In this document: piece after piece, positions 6,641-13,215 of the stretch
Position numbering within the stretch: position 1 is the first letter of the stretch
How the letters are laid out: every line of letters starts with the position of its first letter
Assembly (NCBI GenBank): GCA_964554065.1
Contig: CAZKMQ010000018.1
Span: forward strand, 1-13,215
Direction: 5' to 3'
DNA: 13,215 bases
Source: CAZKMQ01 sp964554065
Lineage (GTDB): Bacteria > Patescibacteriota > Patescibacteriia > Magasanikbacterales > JBBTQS01
Notes under the pieces: model-generated
The model's input: only the letters and a program-made list of their open reading frames with translations
Database searches by the model: none
Told to the model about the DNA's origin: nothing
Program-made: the position numbers and the translations under genes

Positions 6641-6745
6641 TTAGTTTCCAATTGACCTCAAAATCAAGGATGCTAGCCATAGTAAAAACCCATAGAAAAC
6701 AATAAACCCTACAAATATAATTGGATAGCCATCGCCTTTAGACAT
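6641..6745 (-). CDS. Small single-span membrane protein, 34 residues, downstream of the M23 peptidase
   Basis: Not recognised as a known family. The minus-strand ATG (6745) opens 11 bases after the M23 peptidase stop and encodes MSKGDGYP, then the hydrophobic aromatic stretch IIFVGFIVFYGFLLWLASLI, ending LRSIGN with an Arg after the span. No Shine-Dalgarno is visible, so translation would depend on coupling to the upstream gene or on weak initiation. It fills almost the whole space between two convergent genes and stops 15 bases from the surface-protein stop. Its size and aromatic-rich span are like the 36-residue protein at 5113-5223, but I see no clear residue-level similarity. A spurious frame cannot be excluded. 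Confidence 0.5.
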   Translation of the reverse strand: MSKGDGYPIIFVGFIVFYGFLLWLASLILRSIGN

Positions 6746-6756
6746 AGAGGTGTTTT

Positions 6757-7971
6757 TTATTGCAAATAATTAAGAGGGTTAACCGGAATTCCATTTACAC
6801 GAGTTTCAAAGTGCAAATGTGGGCCGGTTACAAATGGTCCTGCACCAACTGTTCCTGGGGTTCCACCGGACAGTCCTATCACCTCTCCACGCGCCACAAA
6901 ATCCCCTTCTTTCACGCTTATCTGAGACATGTGCCCATAGAGCGTAGAAACTTTCTGCTGATGCACAATAAGTACATAAGAATAACATAGGTGAGACGAG
7001 CATGTACGAGCTCGCGCTACAAATCCCGAGGATGCTGCGCGAATAGGTGTCCCCTGTCCTGCGCGAATATCAATTGCAGAGTGTTCAAAAACATGACGAT
7101 ACGGGTAATCAGGATCATGAAAATACGACGTGATGTACATACTTGGCACTGGCCAGGTCATAATTAGATCACCACTATCTGAAAAAGAATCTGAATCTTC
7201 AAGCTTTTGGCGGATCTGGCGCTCAATACCAACAATTTCACCCTCAATGGATTCATATTGATCACGCAAATTGGAAACTAATGATTTGAACTTCTGCTCA
7301 GATTGAGCTGTCTCTTCTATTAAGCCCAGCTTTAAATATTCTTGCGACTTCAACTCTTCTTTTTTGGCAGCAAGAGCTTCAGTAAGTTGCTCAAGAGAAT
7401 TTTTCTTCTCCTCTTTTTCCACTTTTTGCTCATCAAGTTCTATTTTTGCGCTTTGCAAAATCTTTGCTGTGTTGGCAAGTGCGCTATGAAGAGTTTTTGT
7501 ATATTGCACATCAGCAAAAAAATCAGATAGCCGCGAATACCCTGCCAAAACCTCAATACTACTTTTCTGGTCTTGTGAATGGATCATCCTGACAAATTGT
7601 CCAATACTTTCTTTTTGACTGCGAATCTCTTTTGCCTTCTCCTCTACCGCAAAATCAATGGTCTGAATTTCCAAATTAGTTTCCTCAAGCTGCAGCTCAG
7701 CTGATTCAATATCAAGTGCAGCTTTTTCTATGCGGTTTTCAATTAAACCAACCTGATTAGTCAGTGATACACGTTCAATTCGCTTTTTCTCAATTGTTTT
7801 TTTATATACATTGATCTTCTTCTCAATCTCCTTAATCTTTGCATTTTTCTCCTCAATAGACTCATTAAGACCCTCGATTTCATCCTTTGTCACAGCCAAA
7901 ACAGATGTACTTGTAAAAAGCACAGCAATAATAAGCAATAAAGCTGCTAAATTATATTTTGAGAACTTCAT
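6757..7971 (-). CDS. EnvC-like M23 (LytM) peptidoglycan hydrolase or amidase activator
   Basis: Exported protein of 404 residues. A signal peptide (1-26, ending SVLA) precedes a long coiled coil (about 28-260, rich in Glu and Lys), interrupted by a less regular part near 125-165. A C-terminal M23 domain follows (about 272-404). Its zinc and catalytic residues are all visible: H297-x3-D301 (HSAID), H347 in YGHMS, and H385-x-H387 (GPHLHFE). The domain therefore looks catalytically intact, unlike E. coli EnvC, whose LytM domain is degenerate and only activates amidases. The layout matches EnvC/PcsB-type proteins acting with the divisome on septal wall. C324 and C329 lie in an insertion-like loop and could form a disulfide. 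The start overlaps the gltX end by 20 bases; an AAGGAGG lies just 3 bases before the ATG, inside gltX. A 34-codon gene follows. Confidence 0.88.
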   Translation of the reverse strand: MKFSKYNLAALLLIIAVLFTSTSVLAVTKDEIEGLNESIEEKNAKIKEIEKKINVYKKTIEKKRIERVSLTNQVGLIENRIEKAALDIESAELQLEETNLEIQTIDFAVEEKAKEIRSQKESIGQFVRMIHSQDQKSSIEVLAGYSRLSDFFADVQYTKTLHSALANTAKILQSAKIELDEQKVEKEEKKNSLEQLTEALAAKKEELKSQEYLKLGLIEETAQSEQKFKSLVSNLRDQYESIEGEIVGIERQIRQKLEDSDSFSDSGDLIMTWPVPSMYITSYFHDPDYPYRHVFEHSAIDIRAGQGTPIRAASSGFVARARTCSSHLCYSYVLIVHQQKVSTLYGHMSQISVKEGDFVARGEVIGLSGGTPGTVGAGPFVTGPHLHFETRVNGIPVNPLNYLQ

Positions 7972-9411
7972 GCGCCTCCTTGATTAATGAAATAGTTTTT
8001 TCTTTGCCATATAAATCAGCTAGCGTAAACGGATCTGGAGATTTTTCACTACCTGAAAGTGCAACACGCATTGGCCAAAGAACATCGCCATTACCTAGCC
8101 CCTGATCTGCAATCCATTTTTTTATGCCAGACTCAAGACCATTAATACTCCAGTCACCGTGCTTTTCAAGATACGTGCATAATTTCTCAAGAACCTCTGC
8201 GGTTTTTTCAGCAGTAGATTTTTTCCATGTGAGCATTTTTTTGTCATGCTTCACACCATCAAAAAAGAATTTTGTTTCTTGACCAAAATCAGACAACTTA
8301 TTCATTCGTTCTTTTTCAATAGCTAAGATTTTTTTCAATGTTGTCTTGTCTAAATCTTTCAGGCCAAGTAACTCCACAAGCTCATCATCAGTTTTTTGCT
8401 GAATATAATGCCGGTTTAGCCAATCTAGCTTATCTCTGTTGAAAACAGCGCCGGACTTATTCACCTTTGATAAATCAAACGACTCTGTTAGCTCATCAAA
8501 TGAATAAATCTCTTGCTCAGCGCTTGGGTTCCAGCCGAGCAGAGCAATAAAATTTATCAGCGCTTCAGGCAAGTAACCCTTTTCCTTAAAATCTATCACA
8601 GAAACCGAACCATGACGCTTACTTAACTTGCTTTTGTCATCATTTAAAAGAAGCGGAATATGCGCAAACTGTGCCGGCTCCCAGCCCAACGCTTCATATA
8701 ATGCAATGTGTTTTGGTGTTGAACTAATCCATTCTTCGCCGCGTATCACATGCGTAATCCCCATTAGATGATCATCAACAACATTTGCTAAGTGATACGT
8801 TGGAAAGCCATCAGATTTTAACAACACAAAATCGTCCAAATCATTATAATTAAAAGTGATATCACCGCGAACCAAATCTGTAAATGTCACCTCACTATCT
8901 TTTGGCAAACGCATGCGCACAACATATGGCGTACCCGAATCAAGCAACTTCTCTATTTCAGTGTGATCCATCATGTGACAAGAGCCATCATATCCAATCT
9001 TGTGTTTTTTTGCTTGTTGTTCCTTACGACGCTCCTGCAACGTCTCTGCACTGCAAAAACATTGAAAAGCATGACCATCTGCCATTAGCTTGAGCGCGTG
9101 ATTTTTGTAAATNNNNNNNNNNCAAGACGCTCAGACTGAACATACGGTCCAGCATCTCCACGCTGTTTTAATTTTCCATTATCCAAATACAAACCTTCCT
9201 CAGGTACGATTCCTACCCACTCCAATAATTCCAAAATCCGCTCAGCACTACCCTCAACTTTTCTTTCTTGGTCAGTATCTTCTAGGCGCAGTACAAAAAC
9301 ACCACCACTTTTTTTTGCAAACAAATACTCATATAGCGCTGTACGCAAATTTCCAATATGCAATTCACCAGTTGGACTTGGTGCAAATCTTGTTCGAGTT
9401 TTTTTACTCAT
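7952..9411 (-). CDS. gltX: Glutamyl-tRNA synthetase (one gene interrupted by an assembly gap)
   Basis: Charges tRNA-Glu with glutamate (class I). The N-terminal piece reads FAPSPTGELHIGNLRTALY with the HIGH-type signature, and LEDTDQER. The C-terminal piece carries CFC (zinc-finger region), the DDKSKLSKRHG segment (KMSKS-type loop) and the helical anticodon-binding domain. A run of 10 N splits it at 9113-9122, but the frames join naturally. QSERL before the gap, one missing residue, then IYKNHALKLMADGHAFQCFCS reproduces the family pattern, for a total of about 483 residues, normal for GluRS. The gene is thus likely intact. The CxC-x24-C zinc pattern is present, but the fourth ligand position is Met, with a His next to the third Cys. 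The start ATG overlaps the upstream wecG-like stop (ATGA) and the end overlaps the M23 gene by 20 bases, so this is one operon. Whether it is discriminating cannot be told. Confidence 0.93.
9113..9122. other. Assembly gap (10 N) inside gltX
   Basis: Ten N bases. Read literally they shift the gltX frame and cause a premature stop. The flanking reading frames fit the GluRS family if two bases (or two plus a multiple of three) are really missing, so the run is a placeholder of arbitrary length. Confidence 0.95.
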
Positions 9412-10105
9412 TTGAGCAGTACTTTAATAGGAAAAACAATCACCGCGCGAAATATGCGCGGAAATCGCTGTGGCTCTTTTATAAGCCTCCACAACCATTC
9501 TAGCCCGATTTTACGCATGAAGCAAGGCGCACGCTTGATTGTGCCGGACAATAGCGCAAAACTACCTCCAACACCAATTACTATGCTGTTTTCAGGTAAA
9601 AGATGTATGTTCTTTGCAATCCAAAGCTCTTGCTTGCCATGACCTAATGCAACGAAAATAAATCTTGGCGTATGCGTACTAATCTCATTAATAACCTCAT
9701 GTGCATGATCTGAGTCGCCATTTGCTTGCACAACAACATCGCTTCTTCCGTGAACTGCTACATGTGGAAAGTTCTGCTTTGTCCATTCCTCCATTGCTTG
9801 ATATTCATTGATCTCGCCCCCAAGTAAAAACACAGTTTGCTTGTTTTTATTTGCAATTTCAATACAGTTTTTTACAAGATCAACTCCCGGAATGCGCGGT
9901 GGAGGTTTTTTAAATTTCAAACGCGACACCAAACTAATCCCAAAACCATCAACCACTACCCTATTTGCTTTAGCAATTGCTGCCTGTAATTCCGAGTTTT
10001 TGTGTGCCGCTAGAAGCATTTCAGGGTTTGCTGTGACAATATGAAAAATGCTGTGATGAGTTTTTTCCAAATCCTCATATAAGCNNNNNNNNNNAGAAGT
10101 CTCAT
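9408..10105 (-). CDS. WecG/TagA/CpsF-family glycosyltransferase (GT26), 5' part across an assembly gap
   Basis: Family members add N-acetylmannosamine or a related (uronic) sugar to an undecaprenyl-linked glycan intermediate at the inner face of the membrane. In this genome the glycan is unknown. Visible are HIVTANPEML (conserved Asn), VVVDGFGI with the catalytic-type Asp, RIPGVDLV, VALGHGKQELW, and the C-terminal GGSFALLSGTIKRAP followed by GLEWLWRLIKEPQR, the membrane-associating basic tail. The usual Asp of GG-x-FD is Ala here. The frame runs upstream through LYEDLEKTHH to the N run at 10085-10094, so a TTG at 10070 is not the true start. Beyond the gap an ATG at 10105 encodes MRL(L) and fits a family N-terminus, which I infer as the start; about 20-25 residues would be missing in the gap. 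The stop overlaps the gltX start by 4 bases. Confidence 0.85.
10085..10094. other. Assembly gap (10 N) at the 5' end of the glycosyltransferase gene
   Basis: Ten N bases. The glycosyltransferase frame enters it from one side. Family length suggests about 60-75 bases are missing, far more than the ten shown, so spacing between the glycosyltransferase and clpB promoters should not be read literally on that side. Confidence 0.9.
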
Positions 10106-10127
10106 TGTTTGCTATAGTAAATGTATA

Positions 10128-10155
10128 TTGACTTTTCCGGTGTTTATGCTATGCT
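10128..10155 (+). promoter_or_regulatory. Sigma-70-type promoter of clpB with extended -10
   Basis: TTGACT (10128-10133) is separated by 16 bases from TATGCT (10150-10155), which is preceded by TGC, an extended -10 arrangement. Predicted RNA start is near 10162, inside the CIRCE operator, so a repressor bound there would block the promoter. Confidence 0.75.
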
Positions 10156-10158
10156 TGA

Positions 10159-10185
10159 TTAGCACTCCATTAGCTAGAGTGCTAA
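10159..10185 (+). promoter_or_regulatory. CIRCE operator (HrcA binding site)
   Basis: TTAGCACTC, nine bases, GAGTGCTAA: both arms match the CIRCE consensus at every base and the spacer has the standard length. CIRCE binds the HrcA repressor, which releases under heat or unfolded-protein stress as GroEL becomes limiting. Position over the predicted RNA start fits direct repression. HrcA itself is not encoded in the window. Confidence 0.97.
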
Positions 10186-10199
10186 TGCATAAAACCAAT

Positions 10200-12872
10200 A
10201 TGTTTCCTCATAATTTTACCACAAAAAGCCAAGAAGCAATCCAACGCGCACATGCAATTGCGCATGAGCAGGGGCATCGTCAGATTGAGCTCCCCCATTT
10301 ATTTTACGCGCTATTGGATAAAGAAGGTGGTGTTGTTATTTCTGTAATGAAGAAATTGAACATTCCTTTGGCTGATTTAAAGCAAAAAATCTCCAATCGC
10401 ATGGCAATGCTAAGCATTGTGTCCGGCATTCCTCATGGACCGGTTGGTCAGGTTTTCATGAGTAATGATGTTGCAAATGTTTTGCAACACGCCATGCATG
10501 AAGCGCGAAAATTAAAAGATGAGTATGTTTCTACTGAACATATATTGCTCGCATTTCTTTCATCACGCAATCCTGTTGCCGGTGACCTGGCAAAACTAAA
10601 TATTAAACACGCTGATGTTATGCGTGTTCTTGTTGATATCCGAGGAAACCAACGAGTTGATTCTCCAGAACCTGAGGCCAAGTATCAAGCTCTAGAAAAA
10701 TACGGAAAGAATTTAACTGAACTTGCGCGCAAAGAAAAAATTGATCCAGTTATTGGACGGGACGCAGAAATTCGTCGTGTCATGCAAGTTTTATCACGCC
10801 GTACAAAAAACAATCCTGTATTAATTGGTGAACCTGGAGTTGGTAAAACTGCGATTGTTGAAGGTTTGGCCCAACGTATTGTTCAAGGTGATGTTCCTGA
10901 AAGCATAAAAGGCAAAGAACTTATTGCACTTGACATTGGATCACTTGTGGCCGGAACAAAATTCCGCGGAGAGTTTGAAGATAGGCTAAAAGCTGTGTTA
11001 AAAGAAGTTACCAGCGCAGCAGGAAGCATAATTCTATTTATTGACGAGCTGCATACAATTGTTGGTGCCGGAGGAAGCGAAGGTGCTATTGATGCATCAA
11101 ATATGTTAAAACCAGCGCTCGCTCGTGGCGAGCTTCGCGCTGTTGGTGCAACAACTCTTAAAGAATATCAAAAGTACATTGAAAAAGACGCGGCTTTGGA
11201 GCGACGTTTTCAACCGATTTTTGTAAAAGAACCATCAGTTGAGGACACAATTGCGATCTTGCGCGGTATTAAAGAAAAATACGAAGTGCATCATGGTGTA
11301 CGCATTACTGATCCATCATTGATTTGCGCAGCAGAATTGTCTTCACGATATATTACTGATCGCTTCTTGCCGGACAAGGCTGTGGATTTGATTGACGAAG
11401 CAACATCCGCTATTCGCATGGAAATTGATTCTATGCCAGATGAGCTGGACAAGTTAAAGCGACAGATTATTAAGTTTGAAATTGAAAAGCGTGCGCTAGC
11501 CAAGGAAAAAGACGATGATTCAGTTGAGCGTTTGAAAACTATTGAAAAGGAACTAGCGGAGCTCAAAGAAAAGAATAACGAACTTGAGCTGCACTGGAAA
11601 AACGAAAAAGAAATCATTGTTAAGATTCGCGAATACAAGGTTGAGATTGAAAATCTTAAAGGTGAGGCAGAGATTGCTGAACGTAAGGGCGACTTGCAAA
11701 AAGTTGCTGAGGTTCGTTATGGAAAAATTCCTGTCATTGAGCAAGCCATTGTTAAGCAACAAAAAAAGTTGGCTGATGTTCAGCAAGGCCGGAAGATTTT
11801 GAAGGAGGAAGTTACTGAAGAAGATATTGCCGGAGTAGTTTCACGTTGGACCGGCATTCCGGTTTCGCGAATGCTTCAAGATGAAATTAGCAAGCTTGCG
11901 CACATGGAAGAAGATATTGGTAGGCGTGTTATTGGTCAGCGTGAAGCTGTGCAAGCGGTTTCTAATGCAGTGCGACGTTCACGCGCTGGAATTGCTGAAC
12001 CAAACCGTCCAATGGGGTCATTTATTTTCATGGGGCCAACCGGTGTTGGTAAAACAGAATTAGCGCGCGCTTTGGCTGAATTTATGTTCAGTGATGAGGA
12101 AGCTTTGGTGCGACTAGATATGAGTGAATATATGGAACGCCATGCAATCAGCAAAATAATTGGCTCCCCTCCCGGATATGTTGGATATGAAGAAGGTGGT
12201 CAGCTAACTGAAGTTGTACGCCGCAGACCATATGCTGTTGTGCTGTTTGATGAAATTGAAAAAGCGCATCCTGATGTATTTAATATGTTGTTGCAGATTC
12301 TGGATGATGGGCGTGTTACTGATGCCAAGGGTCGCACAGTGAATTTCAAAAACACGATTATTATAATGACTTCAAATGTTGGAAGTTCTGAAATCTTGAG
12401 TTTGGCTCAAAAATCGCGACTTGGTTTTGATGGTGAAGATCAAGGTGATGACGAAGAAGAACGAATGCGCAAGGAAATTATGACTGGTTTGCGCGAGAGA
12501 TTCAAGCCAGAATTCTTAAATCGCATTGATGAAATTGTTATGTTTCATGCTTTGAAAGAACAGGAACTTATTTCTATTGTTGATATTCAGTTGGCAAAAC
12601 TTTCTGAAAGATTGGATGAACAGAAAATCGGAATTGCAATTACTGATTCAGCCAAAAAATTAATTGTGAAAAAAGGTTTTGACCCTTCATTTGGTGCGCG
12701 CCCTATTCGTCGTACGATTCAACATGAATTATCTGATCCTTTGGCATTGAAATTAATTGAGGGTGAAATACACGAGGGCGAAACAGTGACTGTTGATGCG
12801 CAAAAGGAAAAAATTGTGATTACTAAAGCACCTACTCCTGTGAAAGTGGCTATTCCTCAAGAGGTTAGGTAA
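10200..12872 (+). CDS. clpB: ClpB-type AAA+ disaggregase chaperone
   Basis: ATP-driven hexameric disaggregase that, with DnaK/DnaJ/GrpE, threads aggregated proteins through its pore in the cytosol. From ATG 10200 it is 890 residues, slightly longer than the usual about 860. Order: Clp N-domain (two repeats, about 1-145); AAA1 with Walker A GEPGVGKT (210-217), FIDELH and the arginine-finger region LERRFQ; a long coiled-coil middle domain (about 410-530), which marks ClpB/Hsp104 and is absent at this length in ClpC and ClpA; AAA2 with Walker A GPTGVGKT (612-619), VVLFDEIEKAH and FLNRIDEI; and C-terminal FGARPIRR. No IGF/LGF-type ClpP-binding loop was noticed. ATG 10200 was preferred because MFPHNFTTKSQEAI fits the N-domain start; an in-frame ATG at 10185 overlaps the operator. 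No Shine-Dalgarno. Control by HrcA is indicated by the CIRCE site. Confidence 0.93.
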   Translation: MFPHNFTTKSQEAIQRAHAIAHEQGHRQIELPHLFYALLDKEGGVVISVMKKLNIPLADLKQKISNRMAMLSIVSGIPHGPVGQVFMSNDVANVLQHAMHEARKLKDEYVSTEHILLAFLSSRNPVAGDLAKLNIKHADVMRVLVDIRGNQRVDSPEPEAKYQALEKYGKNLTELARKEKIDPVIGRDAEIRRVMQVLSRRTKNNPVLIGEPGVGKTAIVEGLAQRIVQGDVPESIKGKELIALDIGSLVAGTKFRGEFEDRLKAVLKEVTSAAGSIILFIDELHTIVGAGGSEGAIDASNMLKPALARGELRAVGATTLKEYQKYIEKDAALERRFQPIFVKEPSVEDTIAILRGIKEKYEVHHGVRITDPSLICAAELSSRYITDRFLPDKAVDLIDEATSAIRMEIDSMPDELDKLKRQIIKFEIEKRALAKEKDDDSVERLKTIEKELAELKEKNNELELHWKNEKEIIVKIREYKVEIENLKGEAEIAERKGDLQKVAEVRYGKIPVIEQAIVKQQKKLADVQQGRKILKEEVTEEDIAGVVSRWTGIPVSRMLQDEISKLAHMEEDIGRRVIGQREAVQAVSNAVRRSRAGIAEPNRPMGSFIFMGPTGVGKTELARALAEFMFSDEEALVRLDMSEYMERHAISKIIGSPPGYVGYEEGGQLTEVVRRRPYAVVLFDEIEKAHPDVFNMLLQILDDGRVTDAKGRTVNFKNTIIIMTSNVGSSEILSLAQKSRLGFDGEDQGDDEEERMRKEIMTGLRERFKPEFLNRIDEIVMFHALKEQELISIVDIQLAKLSERLDEQKIGIAITDSAKKLIVKKGFDPSFGARPIRRTIQHELSDPLALKLIEGEIHEGETVTVDAQKEKIVITKAPTPVKVAIPQEVR

Positions 12873-12876
12873 TAAT

Positions 12877-12905
12877 TTGGCTGGTTTTGTTAACCAAGGT
12901 ATACT
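12877..12905 (+). promoter_or_regulatory. Promoter of the last gene, predicted leaderless mRNA
   Basis: TTGGCT (12877-12882), a 17-base spacer and TATACT (12900-12905). RNA would begin near 12912, only about 3 bases before the ATG at 12915, leaving no room for a ribosome-binding site. The -35 match is partial. Confidence 0.55.
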
Positions 12906-12914
12906 ATCTGTACT

Positions 12915-13215
12915 ATGTTGACAAAACCACTATACATCGCGCTTTTAGCGCTACTTTTTACACCTCAAATTGCAATTGCAGCTGAATTCAACCCTAGCAA
13001 CATTATTACTGATGCGGAACTTTTTGATAGCTCATCAATGACAAAATCTGCAATTCAGGCTTTTCTTGATTCGCGCCATAGTACGCTTAGCACTTACCGC
13101 GCTTATGACCCCCTAACCAATAAGCGTGAACTGGCAGCGGACATTATTTTTAATTCTTCACGTGAGTATGGTGTAAATCCGCGCTTTCTTCTTGTCACAC
13201 TACAAAAAGAGCAAT
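12915..13215 (+). CDS. Secreted protein with lysozyme-like NPRFLLVTLQKEQ motif, 5' part (runs off window)
   Basis: The first 100 residues of an open frame that continues past the window end. A signal peptide (MLTKPLYIALLALLF core, cleavage near AIAA at 22-23) is followed by EFNPSNIITDAELFDSSSM, a helix with IQAFLDSR, and ELAADIIFNSSREYGVNPRFLLVTLQKEQ. The last motif, with its terminal Glu, resembles the start of a transglycosylase/lysozyme-like fold, and I associate it with exported proteins of Patescibacteria, Chloroflexi and Actinobacteria. The catalytic role of the Glu is inferred, and any downstream domains are not visible. The ATG lies just after a promoter with almost no leader. It is separated from clpB by 42 bases, so it likely has its own transcription. 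Confidence 0.7.
   Translation, partial: MLTKPLYIALLALLFTPQIAIAAEFNPSNIITDAELFDSSSMTKSAIQAFLDSRHSTLSTYRAYDPLTNKRELAADIIFNSSREYGVNPRFLLVTLQKEQ

Noticed and set aside
6626..6660. Bidirectional terminator between the surface protein and the 34-codon gene
   Set aside because: Only 4-base inverted matches (for example AGGT/ACCT) and no T tract were found.
10128..10199. Extended clpB start at TTG 10128
   Set aside because: The TTG is the -35 box; the predicted RNA start and the CIRCE operator lie downstream of it. The family alignment begins at 10200.
11291..11786. Minus-strand frames inside clpB
   Set aside because: Serine/Phe/Leu-rich antisense shadows of the Glu/Lys-rich coiled-coil middle domain.
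10200..12872. ClpC instead of ClpB
   Set aside because: The long middle coiled coil and absence of a recognised ClpP-binding loop fit ClpB.
12882..12896. Hairpin TGGTT/AACCA after clpB as a terminator
   Set aside because: Only 5 base pairs, no following T run, and it overlaps the predicted promoter of the next gene.

Overview
The window looks like a scaffold from an uncultured, AT-rich bacterium of the Candidate Phyla Radiation (Patescibacteria, probably Parcubacteria-like). This is an inference from three things. The secreted proteins carry domain patterns I associate with that group: the SS-x-VY-x-I-x-x-DG-x-R-x-VF surface domain and the NPRFLLVTLQKEQ motif. Genes are tightly packed, often overlapping and mostly without Shine-Dalgarno sites. 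Two runs of exactly 10 N look like scaffolding gaps in a metagenome assembly. No rRNA, tRNA, CRISPR array, insertion sequence or phage gene was seen.

Layout. (1) Bases 1-4700, plus strand: a compact cluster with the end of lysS, a MYG1/DHH-like protein, a nucleotidyltransferase-Nudix fusion, serS and an FtsQ-like divisome protein. Gaps are 12 bases or less, and the fusion overlaps serS by 4 bases. (2) 4701-5332: an intergenic region. 4739-4870 is rich in inverted repeats. On the minus strand it also holds two very small membrane-protein genes (36 and 40 codons), a probable terminator and a candidate divergent promoter. (3) 5333-6625, plus strand: a secreted surface protein with a Pro-Glu linker and a fibronectin-III-like domain. 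(4) 6641-10105, minus strand: one apparent operon, wecG/tagA-like glycosyltransferase, gltX, an EnvC-like M23 peptidase and a 34-codon membrane protein. Consecutive genes overlap by 4 and 20 bases or are 11 bases apart. Both N gaps fall here, one inside gltX and one inside the 5' end of the glycosyltransferase gene. (5) 10128-12872, plus strand: clpB with a promoter and a perfect CIRCE operator, so HrcA-type heat-shock control. (6) 12915 to the end: the start of a secreted protein with a lysozyme-like motif, probably from a leaderless mRNA.

Together the genes join translation (three aminoacyl-tRNA synthetases) with cell-envelope assembly and division (FtsQ, M23 hydrolase, WecG/TagA, surface protein) and protein quality control (ClpB). 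Most is ordinary housekeeping. The least explained parts are the three tiny membrane-protein genes, the structured noncoding stretch after ftsQ, and the nucleotidyltransferase-Nudix fusion.
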